Shown: positions 12,391 through 21,647 of the stretch, piece after piece
Layout: every line of letters starts with the position of its first letter
Position numbering within the stretch: position 1 is the first letter of the stretch
DNA from: a virus
IMG/VR virus record: IMGVR_UViG_3300030012_003270
Span: 1 to 23,169 of that record
Strand: one strand, 5' to 3'
Length of the DNA stretch: 23,169 bases
Position numbers and translations under genes: made by a program
The notes under the pieces: model-generated
The model's input: the letters and a program-made list of their open reading frames with translations, nothing else
What the model was told of the DNA's origin: nothing
The model's database searches: none

Positions 12391-14281
12391 AAAAGATAAT
12401 AGCACTATAAGTTTTGAGGAACGAATGATGATGGATGTTCTTGACGTTGACTGGAACATACCTCCAGAGTTTCCGGATCTCAGACATTGTAGTCAGATAG
12501 CCGTGGACTTAGAAACGAGAGATCCAAGTATACGGGACTTAGGACCTGGTTGGGCAAGAAAAGAGGGTGAGATCATAGGTATCGCTGTTGCTACAGGCGA
12601 TTATAAGGGTTATTTCCCTATACGACATGCCAATGGTCATAACTTAGACGCTGATATGACGTTAAATTGGCTCAAAGAACAGATGAATACTCCACATATC
12701 GACAAGATTATGCATAACGCAACATATGATGCCGGATGGTTGCGAACTGAGGGCATAGAGGTAAAGGGCAGAATTATTGATACAATGGTCGCTGCTCCGT
12801 TGATTGATGAGAATAGATTTAGTTACAGCCTAAACAATCTTGGTCGAGACTATATCGATATGCGTAAAGACGAGAAGATGTTGAGAGCTGCAGCAAAAGA
12901 TTTTGGAATAGATCCCAAGAGCGAGATGTGGCGATTACCTCCGAAGTTTGTAGGACCTTATGCTGAACAAGATGCTCTTATGACCCTCAAGCTATGGGAA
13001 AGACTATCGATAGAGATTAGTCGAGAAGAACTAAACGAGGTGTTTAATTTAGAATCTAAACTTATACCGATTATGCTCGATATGCGAGAGCGTGGAGTGC
13101 GGGTAGACTTAGACAAGGCAGAACAAGCCAAGAAAACCCTCAAAGCTCGTGTTTCTGAGCTAAAGAAGTTCATCAAACAGAAAACATCAGTAAACATAGA
13201 GCCGTGGGCAAACGCCTCTGTAGAGAGCGTTTTTAAGGCACTGAACCTAACATATCCAACCACAGAATTAGGGGCACCTTCGTTTACGAAACAATTTTTG
13301 CAAGCACACCCTCATGAGGTTGCCCAGGCTATCGTAAAATTACGCGAGGCTGACAAAGCCGACAGCACATTTATTGATAGTATTCTTAGACATGAACATA
13401 AAGGTCGTATACATTGTGAGTTTCACCAGTTGAGATCCGATGATGGGGGGACTGTCACGGGTAGGTTCTCGTCGTCGAATCCAAATCTACAACAGATACC
13501 TGCCCGTGATCCCGAAATCAAAAAGCTAATCCGTGGCTTGTTTATACCCGAAGAAGGGCAGAAGTGGGGTAGCTTTGACTATTCTTCACAAGAGCCAAGG
13601 TTACTGGTGCATTATTGTTCGGTGCTACGTCGAGGAGATAGGCATCCTATGATTGATGAAGTGATTGACGAGTACCACAAAGGGGACGCTGACTTTCATC
13701 AAATGGTGGCAGATATGGCAGGCATCTCACGAAAAGAAGCAAAGACCGTCAACTTAGGCATTATGTATGGTATGGGCGTAGGTAAGTTGGCTACACAGCT
13801 TGTGCTATCCACAGAAGAGGCAAAAGCATTGATGGCGAAATATCATCAGCGTGTGCCGTTTGTGAAGACACTAGCCGAGCGTGTGACGCAAAGAGCATCA
13901 AAGAACGGAAAGATTCGAACTATATTAGGACGTTTGTGCCGATTTGACCTATGGGAACCTAAGACTTTTGGATATAGCAAGCCTATGAAACACGAAGATG
14001 CGGAACGAGAGTACGGGCCTATGATCCGTCGAGCGTTTACCTACAAGGCATTGAACCGATTGATCCAAGGTTCGGCAGCCGATCAAACAAAGAAAGCGAT
14101 GGTAGATTGCTATGAAGAGGGTCTTGTGCCGTTGATTACAGTACATGACGAACTTTGCTTCTCTGTCGAGAGCGACGTGCAAGCACAGAAGATCAAGAAT
14201 ATTATGGAGACGGGATTGGAGTTAGCCGTGCCGAGTAAGGTTGACCAGGATATTCAAGCTAACTGGGGGGACGTGGACTAA
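12377..14281 (+). CDS. DNA polymerase I (family A) with 3'-5' exonuclease
   Basis: A 634-residue replicative polymerase. Exonuclease motifs: Exo I V-D-L-E-T (Asp44, Glu46), Exo II N-A-T-Y-D (Asp118), Exo III Y-A-E-Q-D (Tyr195, Asp199), so proofreading is intact. Polymerase motif A is D-Y-S-S-Q-E-P-R (Asp401, Glu406), motif B R-K-E-A-K-T-V-N-L-G-I-M-Y-G (Arg452, Lys456, Leu460, Tyr464), motif C V-H-D-E (His590, Asp591, Glu592). There is no 5'-3' exonuclease domain. Leu460 takes the place of E. coli Phe762. The start is uncertain: ATGs at 12356, 12377 and 12425/12428 are in frame, the last with TGAGGA upstream; all keep the domains. The 3' end converges with the last virion gene, overlapping by 23 bases. 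Confidence 0.95.
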   Translation: MAKDRKDNSTISFEERMMMDVLDVDWNIPPEFPDLRHCSQIAVDLETRDPSIRDLGPGWARKEGEIIGIAVATGDYKGYFPIRHANGHNLDADMTLNWLKEQMNTPHIDKIMHNATYDAGWLRTEGIEVKGRIIDTMVAAPLIDENRFSYSLNNLGRDYIDMRKDEKMLRAAAKDFGIDPKSEMWRLPPKFVGPYAEQDALMTLKLWERLSIEISREELNEVFNLESKLIPIMLDMRERGVRVDLDKAEQAKKTLKARVSELKKFIKQKTSVNIEPWANASVESVFKALNLTYPTTELGAPSFTKQFLQAHPHEVAQAIVKLREADKADSTFIDSILRHEHKGRIHCEFHQLRSDDGGTVTGRFSSSNPNLQQIPARDPEIKKLIRGLFIPEEGQKWGSFDYSSQEPRLLVHYCSVLRRGDRHPMIDEVIDEYHKGDADFHQMVADMAGISRKEAKTVNLGIMYGMGVGKLATQLVLSTEEAKALMAKYHQRVPFVKTLAERVTQRASKNGKIRTILGRLCRFDLWEPKTFGYSKPMKHEDAEREYGPMIRRAFTYKALNRLIQGSAADQTKKAMVDCYEEGLVPLITVHDELCFSVESDVQAQKIKNIMETGLELAVPSKVDQDIQANWGDVD

Positions 14282-17200
14282 TAGCTGTTAGTCCCGCCAG
14301 TCTTTGAGCCAAGGCTTGATCCACGGGATCTGGATTAATTATAGGATTTGTTGGATCAATATTAGATGCGGGAGTACCAGTAAAAGCGGGAGATACGTTA
14401 GGCACCGCAGCTCTTATAGGAGCCGTTACTTGTTGCACAGATCTTTGAACCTCTGGAGACATCTTTAAAGGACCCTCGTCTGAGGTTAAAGCTTGTGTTT
14501 GGACTTGAGCATTTACAGTTTGCATTGTTTGTAAAGCTTGACCTAATTTATCTGCCCCAGGTTTCCTACTTGCTAACATAATATCTAGCATAGGCCCACT
14601 TCTTAAAACCTTTGACATACCAGAATAAAAAGCTATTGCTCCTATCGTCTGGAGAGGGGCAGTTAATAAACCAAATATAGAAAGACCAAGAGCGATAGAC
14701 GGAGCGGCAAGTCCACCTTTTCCCGCTAAAGGTTTGTCTGAGGATCGAATCATGATTTCAGATAATTTAAATAACTTGTCTGCTTCATCAACTCCGAACA
14801 TCGCATTTAAAGAATCTCTTCCGTATCCCTCCAATGTGCTCTTCATCTTTGAACCCAATCGACCAGACAGAAAATCTTCTGCAAACATCGGGGATCGTAT
14901 GTCTCCCATAGATTGCAATATTCTAGCCATTGCAGCATCTCGTACACTTTCTACAAGATTAGCATGTTCACTAGCCTCAAAAGGAGGTATTCTAATTCTA
15001 TCTGTCTGATTAGGAACTCTAGCTTCAATAACATTATTCATAAAAGCTTTAATCATTTGAGGATTGTTCTTAGTAAAAATAGTGTCCACTATTTTTGAAG
15101 CATCTTTATCTCGTAAACTTTTTAAATAAGTTTGTTTATTTATAGCATCCACTCGTAGACTAGCGTCCTTTGCTGCTTTTAAGGCTTCTGCTAAAGGTCT
15201 AGTAGACAACTGCTCAATAACACTATTATCTAATTTTGTAGCATTGGCACGAAGGACAGAAGTGAGTTCGTTAACATCATCTAACTCTCCTTGAACTCGT
15301 GGTAACCTTGATTTAAATAAAACATCCTTGGTTGTCCCTAAGTCATCAATAAAGCCTGCTAACTTTTTTCCGTCTAGCACATCTCCAACAGAAGATTTTT
15401 CAATGGCATCTCGTAAAAAAGCACCCGCAAGAGCTTGTCTCAAGTTCTCTCCTTGAACACCCCCTCCTGTTACCTCATCTTCAATTTTACCTCTTGCTGC
15501 CTTCGCTTCATTTACTCTTCGTTGTAAACTTCTTGGGTCACTTAAATCACCTTTTCGTAAAATTTCTTCTGCCTCTCGAATGGTAATATCCTTCTCTCCA
15601 AATCGAACAGGTTTTTCTTCTATGTTTCTAAAGCCTAAAGCCACTCCTCTTCTACTTCGTAAAATACGTTCTAAAAGTTTTGGCTGATTATTCTTTACGA
15701 CTCTGTTAAGAATTGCAACAGGATCAAGCTGTATACGACCTTGACTTGTAGCTTTTATAAGAGATTGATAAACGGGGTCGTTTAGTCTTTTGTACCCCTT
15801 TGCATAATATTGTTTTGTTCTTCGTAATAACGTAAGTCCTTCTTTCAACCTTTTTATACTCGCAGATCCTCCTCCAAAATCTCCTTGGAACAGATTAGTC
15901 ATTTGACCTGGTAATCCATCTATATCGTCAAGAGCTTTTTCTGCAACAGAAACTCTAATATTTAACAAATCTTCTGCGTCCATAAAAGATTCATCTAGTG
16001 AGTTTTTTATAACTCCAAAAGTTTTATTGCCAGTATACTCCAGTTCAGACATTATATTTCGCAATATTGTTGCTTCTTCGGGAGTCGCCCGCATTGCTCT
16101 CCTTATATTATCTTCTTTGAGACTTAAACCGTTTGCTTGAAGTCTTGTTCTTGCTCTAGCTCTAACTTTTTGAAGAATCCTACCAACGGCAGAACCTTGA
16201 CCAAGCTCAGATCTTACCCCTCTTACTGATCTGTCTATGCCTTTTGTTATTTCTTCTTGAAACTTACCTAAAGGAATGATTTGATTGTCTTTTCCTAAAG
16301 CTTGATCTACTTTTTTGTATAAAAAATCTACGTTTTCATTAAAAATATTTTTCGCTTGTGTTATGCCTTCAACAGCATCTTTTCCTACTTCATCCCCTCT
16401 TTTTAAAGGTTCCATGATTTGTGCGATTTTTCTTTCTATTTCTGTGTCTAATGCCTTATTTGCTTCAGCAAGAGCGTCATCATAACTAGAATAGAGCTTT
16501 GTAATGTCATCTTGAATGGTTTTGCCTAGTTCTTCTATGGCATCGTCCCCAACATTGAAACCTCTTAATCCTTTAAGTTGTTCCAGAATGACCTTTACAT
16601 TTTGCTCTGCAGCCTTTTTGTTTGGAGATATTCCCTCGTACACAGCTTGAAGTCTTGTCAAAATACCAAAAGCTCCTGGTGCTCCTCCCTCCACAGTGGG
16701 TTGAAGGCTTAACCGTCTCATCTCTCTACCAATTTCTTTGGCATCCTCGGCTGTTTTGGAACCACTACCTTTAAAAATTCTACCAAAAAGACGTGAGAGT
16801 CCTCGACCCACGCCCTCACCAGTGGCACCAAAAACGCCCTCCCATGCAGCATCTTTAGCTATCTCTCCTGCCGTTTGTCTTTGATACCCTTGAGCAGCTT
16901 CAAAAGCTTCGTCTAAAAGTTTACCAACGGCTGTTGCTCCACCAACAATCGCAACACCAGGTAAAAAACCAACACCACTAGCTGCTATACTTGCACCAAT
17001 TCCCACTGTTAGGGGGACACCTGTTTCTCCTAAGAAATCTGCGGTGTCATATTTAAGACTAAAACCCTCTTCATCCACAGCGAACTCTGGGCCATCGGGC
17101 ATACCAAGCTTTTCTCGACCCGCTTTTGTAATAATAAAACGTCCACCTTTATCTTGACGAAAACCATCTTGTCCTACTTGATCTGCTAAATAAGCTGCTT

Positions 17201-17534
17201 TTTCGCTATCTTTTTCTTTATTTGCAAAACCCGCTCGTATACGAAAATCTTTTAACCCAGAAGTGTAATCTACATCTGGATCTTTTAGTTTATCTTCTAC
17301 AGCTATGCTTTCTCCAGATATGGGGTCAACCCCTAATTCTTTTTTTTGTCTTACATATTCTTGTATTTCTTCTGAACTAGCTGTGGCAAGATCAATTTCC
17401 GTGCTACTTCCCTTTGCTTCTCTTTCAAACATTGCGTACAAAGAGTTTATTTCATCTTGAGTTGGATCATCTCCAGAAAAATTAACTTGCTCTATTTTAT
17501 TAGTGAAAGGATTATTTACTTTGGAAATTGGCAT
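14259..17534 (-). CDS. Large virion protein, probably internal or ejected (1091 aa)
   Basis: This is the last gene of the leftward virion block. A short N-terminal segment (N-F-S-G-D-D-P-T-Q-D-E-I) recalls an opening seen in phage internal and structural proteins. Residues about 171-206 are small and hydrophobic (Gly/Ala/Val-rich), and a second hydrophobic stretch lies at about 937-977; most of the rest is long charged helix. Two membrane-active segments in a large helical virion protein fit ejection proteins that enter the host envelope during infection, but this is inference; no lysozyme or transglycosylase motif is seen. AAGGA precedes the ATG. The end overlaps the convergent polymerase gene by 23 bases, with a hairpin there. 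Confidence 0.65.
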   Translation of the reverse strand: MPISKVNNPFTNKIEQVNFSGDDPTQDEINSLYAMFEREAKGSSTEIDLATASSEEIQEYVRQKKELGVDPISGESIAVEDKLKDPDVDYTSGLKDFRIRAGFANKEKDSEKAAYLADQVGQDGFRQDKGGRFIITKAGREKLGMPDGPEFAVDEEGFSLKYDTADFLGETGVPLTVGIGASIAASGVGFLPGVAIVGGATAVGKLLDEAFEAAQGYQRQTAGEIAKDAAWEGVFGATGEGVGRGLSRLFGRIFKGSGSKTAEDAKEIGREMRRLSLQPTVEGGAPGAFGILTRLQAVYEGISPNKKAAEQNVKVILEQLKGLRGFNVGDDAIEELGKTIQDDITKLYSSYDDALAEANKALDTEIERKIAQIMEPLKRGDEVGKDAVEGITQAKNIFNENVDFLYKKVDQALGKDNQIIPLGKFQEEITKGIDRSVRGVRSELGQGSAVGRILQKVRARARTRLQANGLSLKEDNIRRAMRATPEEATILRNIMSELEYTGNKTFGVIKNSLDESFMDAEDLLNIRVSVAEKALDDIDGLPGQMTNLFQGDFGGGSASIKRLKEGLTLLRRTKQYYAKGYKRLNDPVYQSLIKATSQGRIQLDPVAILNRVVKNNQPKLLERILRSRRGVALGFRNIEEKPVRFGEKDITIREAEEILRKGDLSDPRSLQRRVNEAKAARGKIEDEVTGGGVQGENLRQALAGAFLRDAIEKSSVGDVLDGKKLAGFIDDLGTTKDVLFKSRLPRVQGELDDVNELTSVLRANATKLDNSVIEQLSTRPLAEALKAAKDASLRVDAINKQTYLKSLRDKDASKIVDTIFTKNNPQMIKAFMNNVIEARVPNQTDRIRIPPFEASEHANLVESVRDAAMARILQSMGDIRSPMFAEDFLSGRLGSKMKSTLEGYGRDSLNAMFGVDEADKLFKLSEIMIRSSDKPLAGKGGLAAPSIALGLSIFGLLTAPLQTIGAIAFYSGMSKVLRSGPMLDIMLASRKPGADKLGQALQTMQTVNAQVQTQALTSDEGPLKMSPEVQRSVQQVTAPIRAAVPNVSPAFTGTPASNIDPTNPIINPDPVDQALAQRLAGLTAISPRPPS
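14275..14294. other. Hairpin at the convergent polymerase/virion gene ends
   Basis: GGACTAA (14275-14281) and TTAGTCC (14288-14294) form seven perfect pairs around a six-base loop; the polymerase stop TAA (14279-14281) is in the stem. No T-run follows on either strand, so a standard intrinsic terminator is not supported. It repeats the arrangement at 6120-6137. Confidence 0.5.
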
Positions 17535-17546
17535 AACGCTTTTTCC

Positions 17547-19622
17547 TTATGAAGAATATGATGGATTTTTAAGTTGAATAACACCTTGATCATCTCTAAA
17601 AGCACCAATATTTGAACCAACAGCTATATTTTCTCCACCCTCTGTCAATGATATTCCTTGATTTTCTAATCTTTTCCTTTGCTCTCCTAAAAGGTTTAGG
17701 GCAGATATTCCTGTAACTTCACCACTAGGAGAAACACTAACAGAGCCTCTTTGAAATTGAGTTGACAATCTTTCTTCCATTGATCTCATTTGAGAAAAGG
17801 CTTGAGTTTGTGACTGAGCCATTCTAGCTGCAGCTCCCTGTAATCTTCTAGTTATTGACTCCGTGGACTGAGTAACAAACTGAAAAGAACCTGGTTCTAA
17901 AGCACCATCTCCAAAAAACGCAGTAATTAAAAGATCAATATCTCTATTAGAGATAGAGTTAGCAGATTGAACATCAGCCAAACTTACGGGAACAATATCC
18001 TGTAGTAACTGTCTCATGTATGTTCTAGCCTCATCAATCTTTGATATATTTTTACCGACTCCCTTTATACCAAATGTGTTCTTAAACTTTGTATACACAT
18101 CTTCCACAGCAGCACCAACACCCGTGATGCCTCCATCCTCATTAACTTTTAGGAGAACTTTATTAATCACCGCTTGTCCTCGTTCTGCTGTTATAGCCTT
18201 AGTTACATATCCGGCATACTCTCCTTGATCTTTTCTTGCTCCGTCCTCTGACAGAACTTTTTGTTTTACTAATTCTTTTGTTAAAGCGTCAAATCCCTTT
18301 CCTTTAGTTCCTAGAGCTTTGACCATTGAAGTGCTAACTAAACCCGTGGGCATGTTATTATCTTGAATATCTCCGACCATTACAGGGACATCCTCATACG
18401 CTCCATATTTTCTACCTCGATATGTTCCACCATTAGGTCCAAAAGTCATCATTTCATACTTTCTTCTTTCTCTTGCAATGGCTCGACCTTCTGCTCTTTG
18501 TTTACTTATTTCTCCTAGTCCATACTGAACCGCAGCAAGATTGACTTGTCTATTAAAAGCATCCCTTTCCGCTTTGTCCTTTATGAACATATCTGCTCCT
18601 TGTTCTAAAGCCTTCGCGATGTTTGTTATGGCATTAGGACTTTCTCCCGCAGCCATTGCGAAACCTATTTTTGCTATTGCTAATCCTCTATCTAATCCCT
18701 CATACTCCTTAATGTTACTTGTAAACTCATTCATCAACTGCTCCATAGAGCCATTGACCCCGACACCAGTGTTTACTGTGTTTTTAACTTGATTGTTAAT
18801 GTCAGATAAATTTGCTTCACCGTTTTTAAATTTTTTGTTTAAATCTTCTGCTTTAGCTTTTTCACCTTGATCCGCAGTAACACCAAGAGTTTGAGGAGTC
18901 TCAGAACTTATTCTGCCCCCACTTAATTGATCTTGAAGAGCCTTTTCATCTGTTGTTCCCACTTGACCAGGCATAGGCATACCGCCCTCGACAGCCGTTT
19001 GTTTTTCTTTCTCTCTCATAGCTATTTGCTCAGCTTCTAATAACTTTTGTGCTTCTGCATCTTTTTGTGCTTGTAAAGCTTGATTCTTAAAGACATCTTC
19101 CATACCCTCAAGACCTTGCCCCGTTACAATACTAGGAGCACCACCCATTTTTCTTTCTCCTAAAGCACCACTTGTTAATTGACCACTTGAACTTAGACCA
19201 GGTGTGTTGGTAACAAGACTTCCAAAACCACCAGTTTCTTGAATTTGTTTTCCCATTCTTGTAACATCTGAATTAATAAAGTCATCAACGTATCTAGAAT
19301 CTATACTTTGAGTAGTTCCTTGATTGTTTGAACTAGCCACATTCGCTGTATTATCTGTCTTCAACATTCCAGGAACACCTTTAGGTCTTACCTTTTCGGC
19401 AAAAAACCTCAGAAGAGCATCTTTATAGTTACCCACTTGTGGATTATTAGCGAGAGGTTCTTTTCCTGTTTGGACAGTAAGAGGTAAAAGATTAATATTA
19501 CCGCCAAACTGAAACCTCGCTACTTCTTGTATTAACGGCTCGGATGATGCCATGATACCGCCCATACTACGGAGCTTGTTCCGTGCTTCACGTCTAAACA
19601 TTTTTCTGTTTGTTACGCTCAT
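17547..19622 (-). CDS. Virion-associated helical protein (691 aa)
   Basis: The N-terminus is basic (M-F-R-R-E-A-R-N-K-L-R), followed by G-G-I-M-A-S-S-E-P-L-I-Q-E-V, an opening I associate with structural-block proteins of uncultured marine phages. The rest is long, Gln-, Ala-, Glu- and Asn-rich and largely helical, with a stretch of predicted coiled coil near residues 180-215 (A-Q-K-D-A-E-A-Q-K-L-L-E-A-E-Q). No enzyme motif is seen. The start overlaps the previous gene's stop as ATGA. Its place among late genes suggests an internal core or ejected protein, but function is unknown. Confidence 0.6.
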   Translation of the reverse strand: MSVTNRKMFRREARNKLRSMGGIMASSEPLIQEVARFQFGGNINLLPLTVQTGKEPLANNPQVGNYKDALLRFFAEKVRPKGVPGMLKTDNTANVASSNNQGTTQSIDSRYVDDFINSDVTRMGKQIQETGGFGSLVTNTPGLSSSGQLTSGALGERKMGGAPSIVTGQGLEGMEDVFKNQALQAQKDAEAQKLLEAEQIAMREKEKQTAVEGGMPMPGQVGTTDEKALQDQLSGGRISSETPQTLGVTADQGEKAKAEDLNKKFKNGEANLSDINNQVKNTVNTGVGVNGSMEQLMNEFTSNIKEYEGLDRGLAIAKIGFAMAAGESPNAITNIAKALEQGADMFIKDKAERDAFNRQVNLAAVQYGLGEISKQRAEGRAIARERRKYEMMTFGPNGGTYRGRKYGAYEDVPVMVGDIQDNNMPTGLVSTSMVKALGTKGKGFDALTKELVKQKVLSEDGARKDQGEYAGYVTKAITAERGQAVINKVLLKVNEDGGITGVGAAVEDVYTKFKNTFGIKGVGKNISKIDEARTYMRQLLQDIVPVSLADVQSANSISNRDIDLLITAFFGDGALEPGSFQFVTQSTESITRRLQGAAARMAQSQTQAFSQMRSMEERLSTQFQRGSVSVSPSGEVTGISALNLLGEQRKRLENQGISLTEGGENIAVGSNIGAFRDDQGVIQLKNPSYSS

Positions 19623-20617
19623 ATTCTTCTTCTAAAAAAATCACCGTCACCGGCTTGACTCAATCCATATATACCCGTAGCAAGTCCACCAATCTGAGAT
19701 ATGAGACTTGGATCGGGGGTCGTGGTCTGAGTAATCGTTGTACCAGAAGACGGCACCCCTCTAAATATATCGGATAGGAACCCTACTTCTTTGAACGGTT
19801 GACTTTGCCCCGCTAAGAAAGACTGTAGTCCACCCGATAAAATGGCTTGATCTTGTTGTTGCTGTAGTCCACCTAGACCTAATAGCATATTTATATCCTT
19901 ACCCATCAAGCCTTGTGCAGCTTCACCAAGAGACGCTTGCTGTATTCCTAATCCACCGATACCCGCACCAAGCTTACCCATGCCTTGACCTAACTGTCCA
20001 AATAGCTGTCCCGCACCGAGTTTTCTCTTTTGTTGATCTTCAAATGCTTTTTGTGCTTGTGCTTGTGCTTGCCTAAATCCCGCACTTCTAAGTTGTGCTC
20101 CTAGTCGAGCAGCTTGCTCTCCTGCTGTTCTACCTAATTCTGTTTGAGCAATCATTTCTCTTGAACCACCAAAGGCTCCTCGTCCCGCAGCTCGTCCCGC
20201 TAATTGATTAGCTTGTATCTGGCGTTGCCGTTCAATATCATCTTGTAATCTAGCCACAACCTCTTCTTGGTACGGATCCATGAACGCCTTGTAAGATTGT
20301 GGATCATACGCACCCGTAGCACCCGTAAGCTGTCCCGCACCCATTCGTGTGAGATCGGCTCCCTCTCCTAGTGTGGTTACACCACTAGCAAGGGTCTTGG
20401 CTCCTTCCTCAAGCATAGGTTGATAGGCACCTATGCCTTGTGTACCTATTTCAATGGCTTTTAGCTGTGCAGGTGTTAAGGCAGCAACAAAATCTTCATA
20501 CTTTGGTATTTCTTGACCCGCCCCCGCCACGGATTGTGCCGTAGCAAGTAAGTCTTTTAAATATTTTTCTTGATATTCAGGTAAGACTACATCTTGTTGT
20601 TGAGTCTTTTCTGACAT
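19619..20617 (-). CDS. Ala/Gln/Gly-rich virion protein (332 aa)
   Basis: A low-complexity late protein, mostly helical, with A-Q-A-Q-A-Q-A-Q-K and many G-L-G-Q and G-A-G-L turns. It contains Y-K-A-F-M-D-P-Y-Q-E-E-V-V, then R-G-A-F-G-G-S-R-E-M-I-A, a combination I recognise from phage structural-region proteins, often next to the larger helical virion proteins. No catalytic motif is visible. AGAGGAG lies upstream of the ATG, which overlaps the preceding stop as TAATG. Probably an internal virion or tail-associated protein; moderate confidence. Confidence 0.6.
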   Translation of the reverse strand: MSEKTQQQDVVLPEYQEKYLKDLLATAQSVAGAGQEIPKYEDFVAALTPAQLKAIEIGTQGIGAYQPMLEEGAKTLASGVTTLGEGADLTRMGAGQLTGATGAYDPQSYKAFMDPYQEEVVARLQDDIERQRQIQANQLAGRAAGRGAFGGSREMIAQTELGRTAGEQAARLGAQLRSAGFRQAQAQAQKAFEDQQKRKLGAGQLFGQLGQGMGKLGAGIGGLGIQQASLGEAAQGLMGKDINMLLGLGGLQQQQDQAILSGGLQSFLAGQSQPFKEVGFLSDIFRGVPSSGTTITQTTTPDPSLISQIGGLATGIYGLSQAGDGDFFRRRI

Positions 20618-21336
20618 TAAGCGACTCCTCTTTCAAGATTATTCATCAACGAATACATCCTTGCAGCACCTTTTTCTCTGTCACCACCACCCGCGTTTCG
20701 TACCGCTTTTTCGGTCATAACGAATTCACCGTCCGAGAGCCGTGCTTCTTGTACCTTCTGTCCGTTCTGAAAGATACCTGCTTTTACGTCGTCACTACGA
20801 CCAGTGCCAGGACCTTCTATATATCCACCCGCAGCAGCAGACATAATCCCTACGCCTTGTTCATCTGCTTCTTTCTCTTCAAGAGTCATGTAGCGTTTAT
20901 TCGTGATCGGACTGTAGTAAGGCATAACGACCACTCCACCCTCATAATCGGGTAATCGCTCTCCTTTTTCAAACATTGGTCGAGGTGGTTCTTTCTTTTC
21001 TGCCATACCCGCAAGCGACGCTGCTGTAAGGATACCACCAGGACTCATTAAACTAAAAGATCCCTTAGATGCACCCGTTGCTGCTGCGTCTGCCATCTTT
21101 TTCGCTGTAGTTGCTTTTGCTGTAGCTCCACCCAAGCCTAGCTGACCCGCAGCACTCTTAGCGAAGTTACCGACACCTGGTATTGAGCCTATACCAAAAG
21201 CAAGAGCACCATCTTTTAGTGCGTCTTCAAGATCTCCACCACTCGCTAATCGTCCTAGTCCTGCACCAACAGCAGCTGCCATAGCGGTGCCTCCAGTTAA
21301 AAGTCCTGCTATTCCTCCTAAAACTGATCCTAACAT
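20617..21336 (-). CDS. Virion-block protein with a conserved G-P-G-T-G-R-S-D-D domain (239 aa)
   Basis: The N-terminal 75 or so residues are Gly/Ala/Leu-rich and hydrophobic, like a membrane-interacting segment. The C-terminal part carries G-Y-I-E-G-P-G-T-G-R-S-D-D, then L-S-D-G-E-F-V-M-T-E-K-A-V-R-N-A-G-G-G and A-R-M-Y-S-L-M. This C-terminal module recurs in many phage virion and tail-region proteins, often with the same S-D-G-E-F-V core; its function is not known to me. Only eight bases separate it from the gene upstream. Confidence 0.65.
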   Translation of the reverse strand: MLGSVLGGIAGLLTGGTAMAAAVGAGLGRLASGGDLEDALKDGALAFGIGSIPGVGNFAKSAAGQLGLGGATAKATTAKKMADAAATGASKGSFSLMSPGGILTAASLAGMAEKKEPPRPMFEKGERLPDYEGGVVVMPYYSPITNKRYMTLEEKEADEQGVGIMSAAAGGYIEGPGTGRSDDVKAGIFQNGQKVQEARLSDGEFVMTEKAVRNAGGGDREKGAARMYSLMNNLERGVA

Positions 21337-21344
21337 AATCTGCC

Positions 21345-21647
21345 CTAACTTATGCTTACTGTTACCGATCCTAACCCACTTGTAACAGAATTACCAGTAC
21401 AATGTGGAATGTTCACTTTGCTAATTTTTAATACTCCGTCCACCTCAAACAAGGCTCCTACCTCTAATGTGGTATCGTCACCAGACGGAAGGTTTGTAAA
21501 TGTCATCTTTGTTGCCCGTGACTCACCAGGGTTTCTTTGCTGATCAACGAATATAGAGAAAGACCGCACCACGTCAGAAAAGTAATTTTGGTCATAATTC
21601 TCTGGTGGATATGGAAATAACGGTGCAGGTACATTTCTAGTGGACAT
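21345..21647 (-). CDS. Small virion-block protein (100 aa)
   Basis: A small, beta-rich protein beginning M-S-T-R-N-V-P-A-P-L-F-P-Y-P-P, with later segments such as F-S-I-F-V-D-Q-Q-R-N-P-G-E and G-A-L-F-E-V-D-G-V-L-K-I. It looks like a small conserved structural protein of podovirus-like phages, but I cannot name a family. The start overlaps the tail-hub-like gene's stop as ATGA, and it precedes the Gly/Ala-rich protein, so it belongs to the same late transcript. Confidence 0.6.
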   Translation of the reverse strand: MSTRNVPAPLFPYPPENYDQNYFSDVVRSFSIFVDQQRNPGESRATKMTFTNLPSGDDTTLEVGALFEVDGVLKISKVNIPHCTGNSVTSGLGSVTVSIS

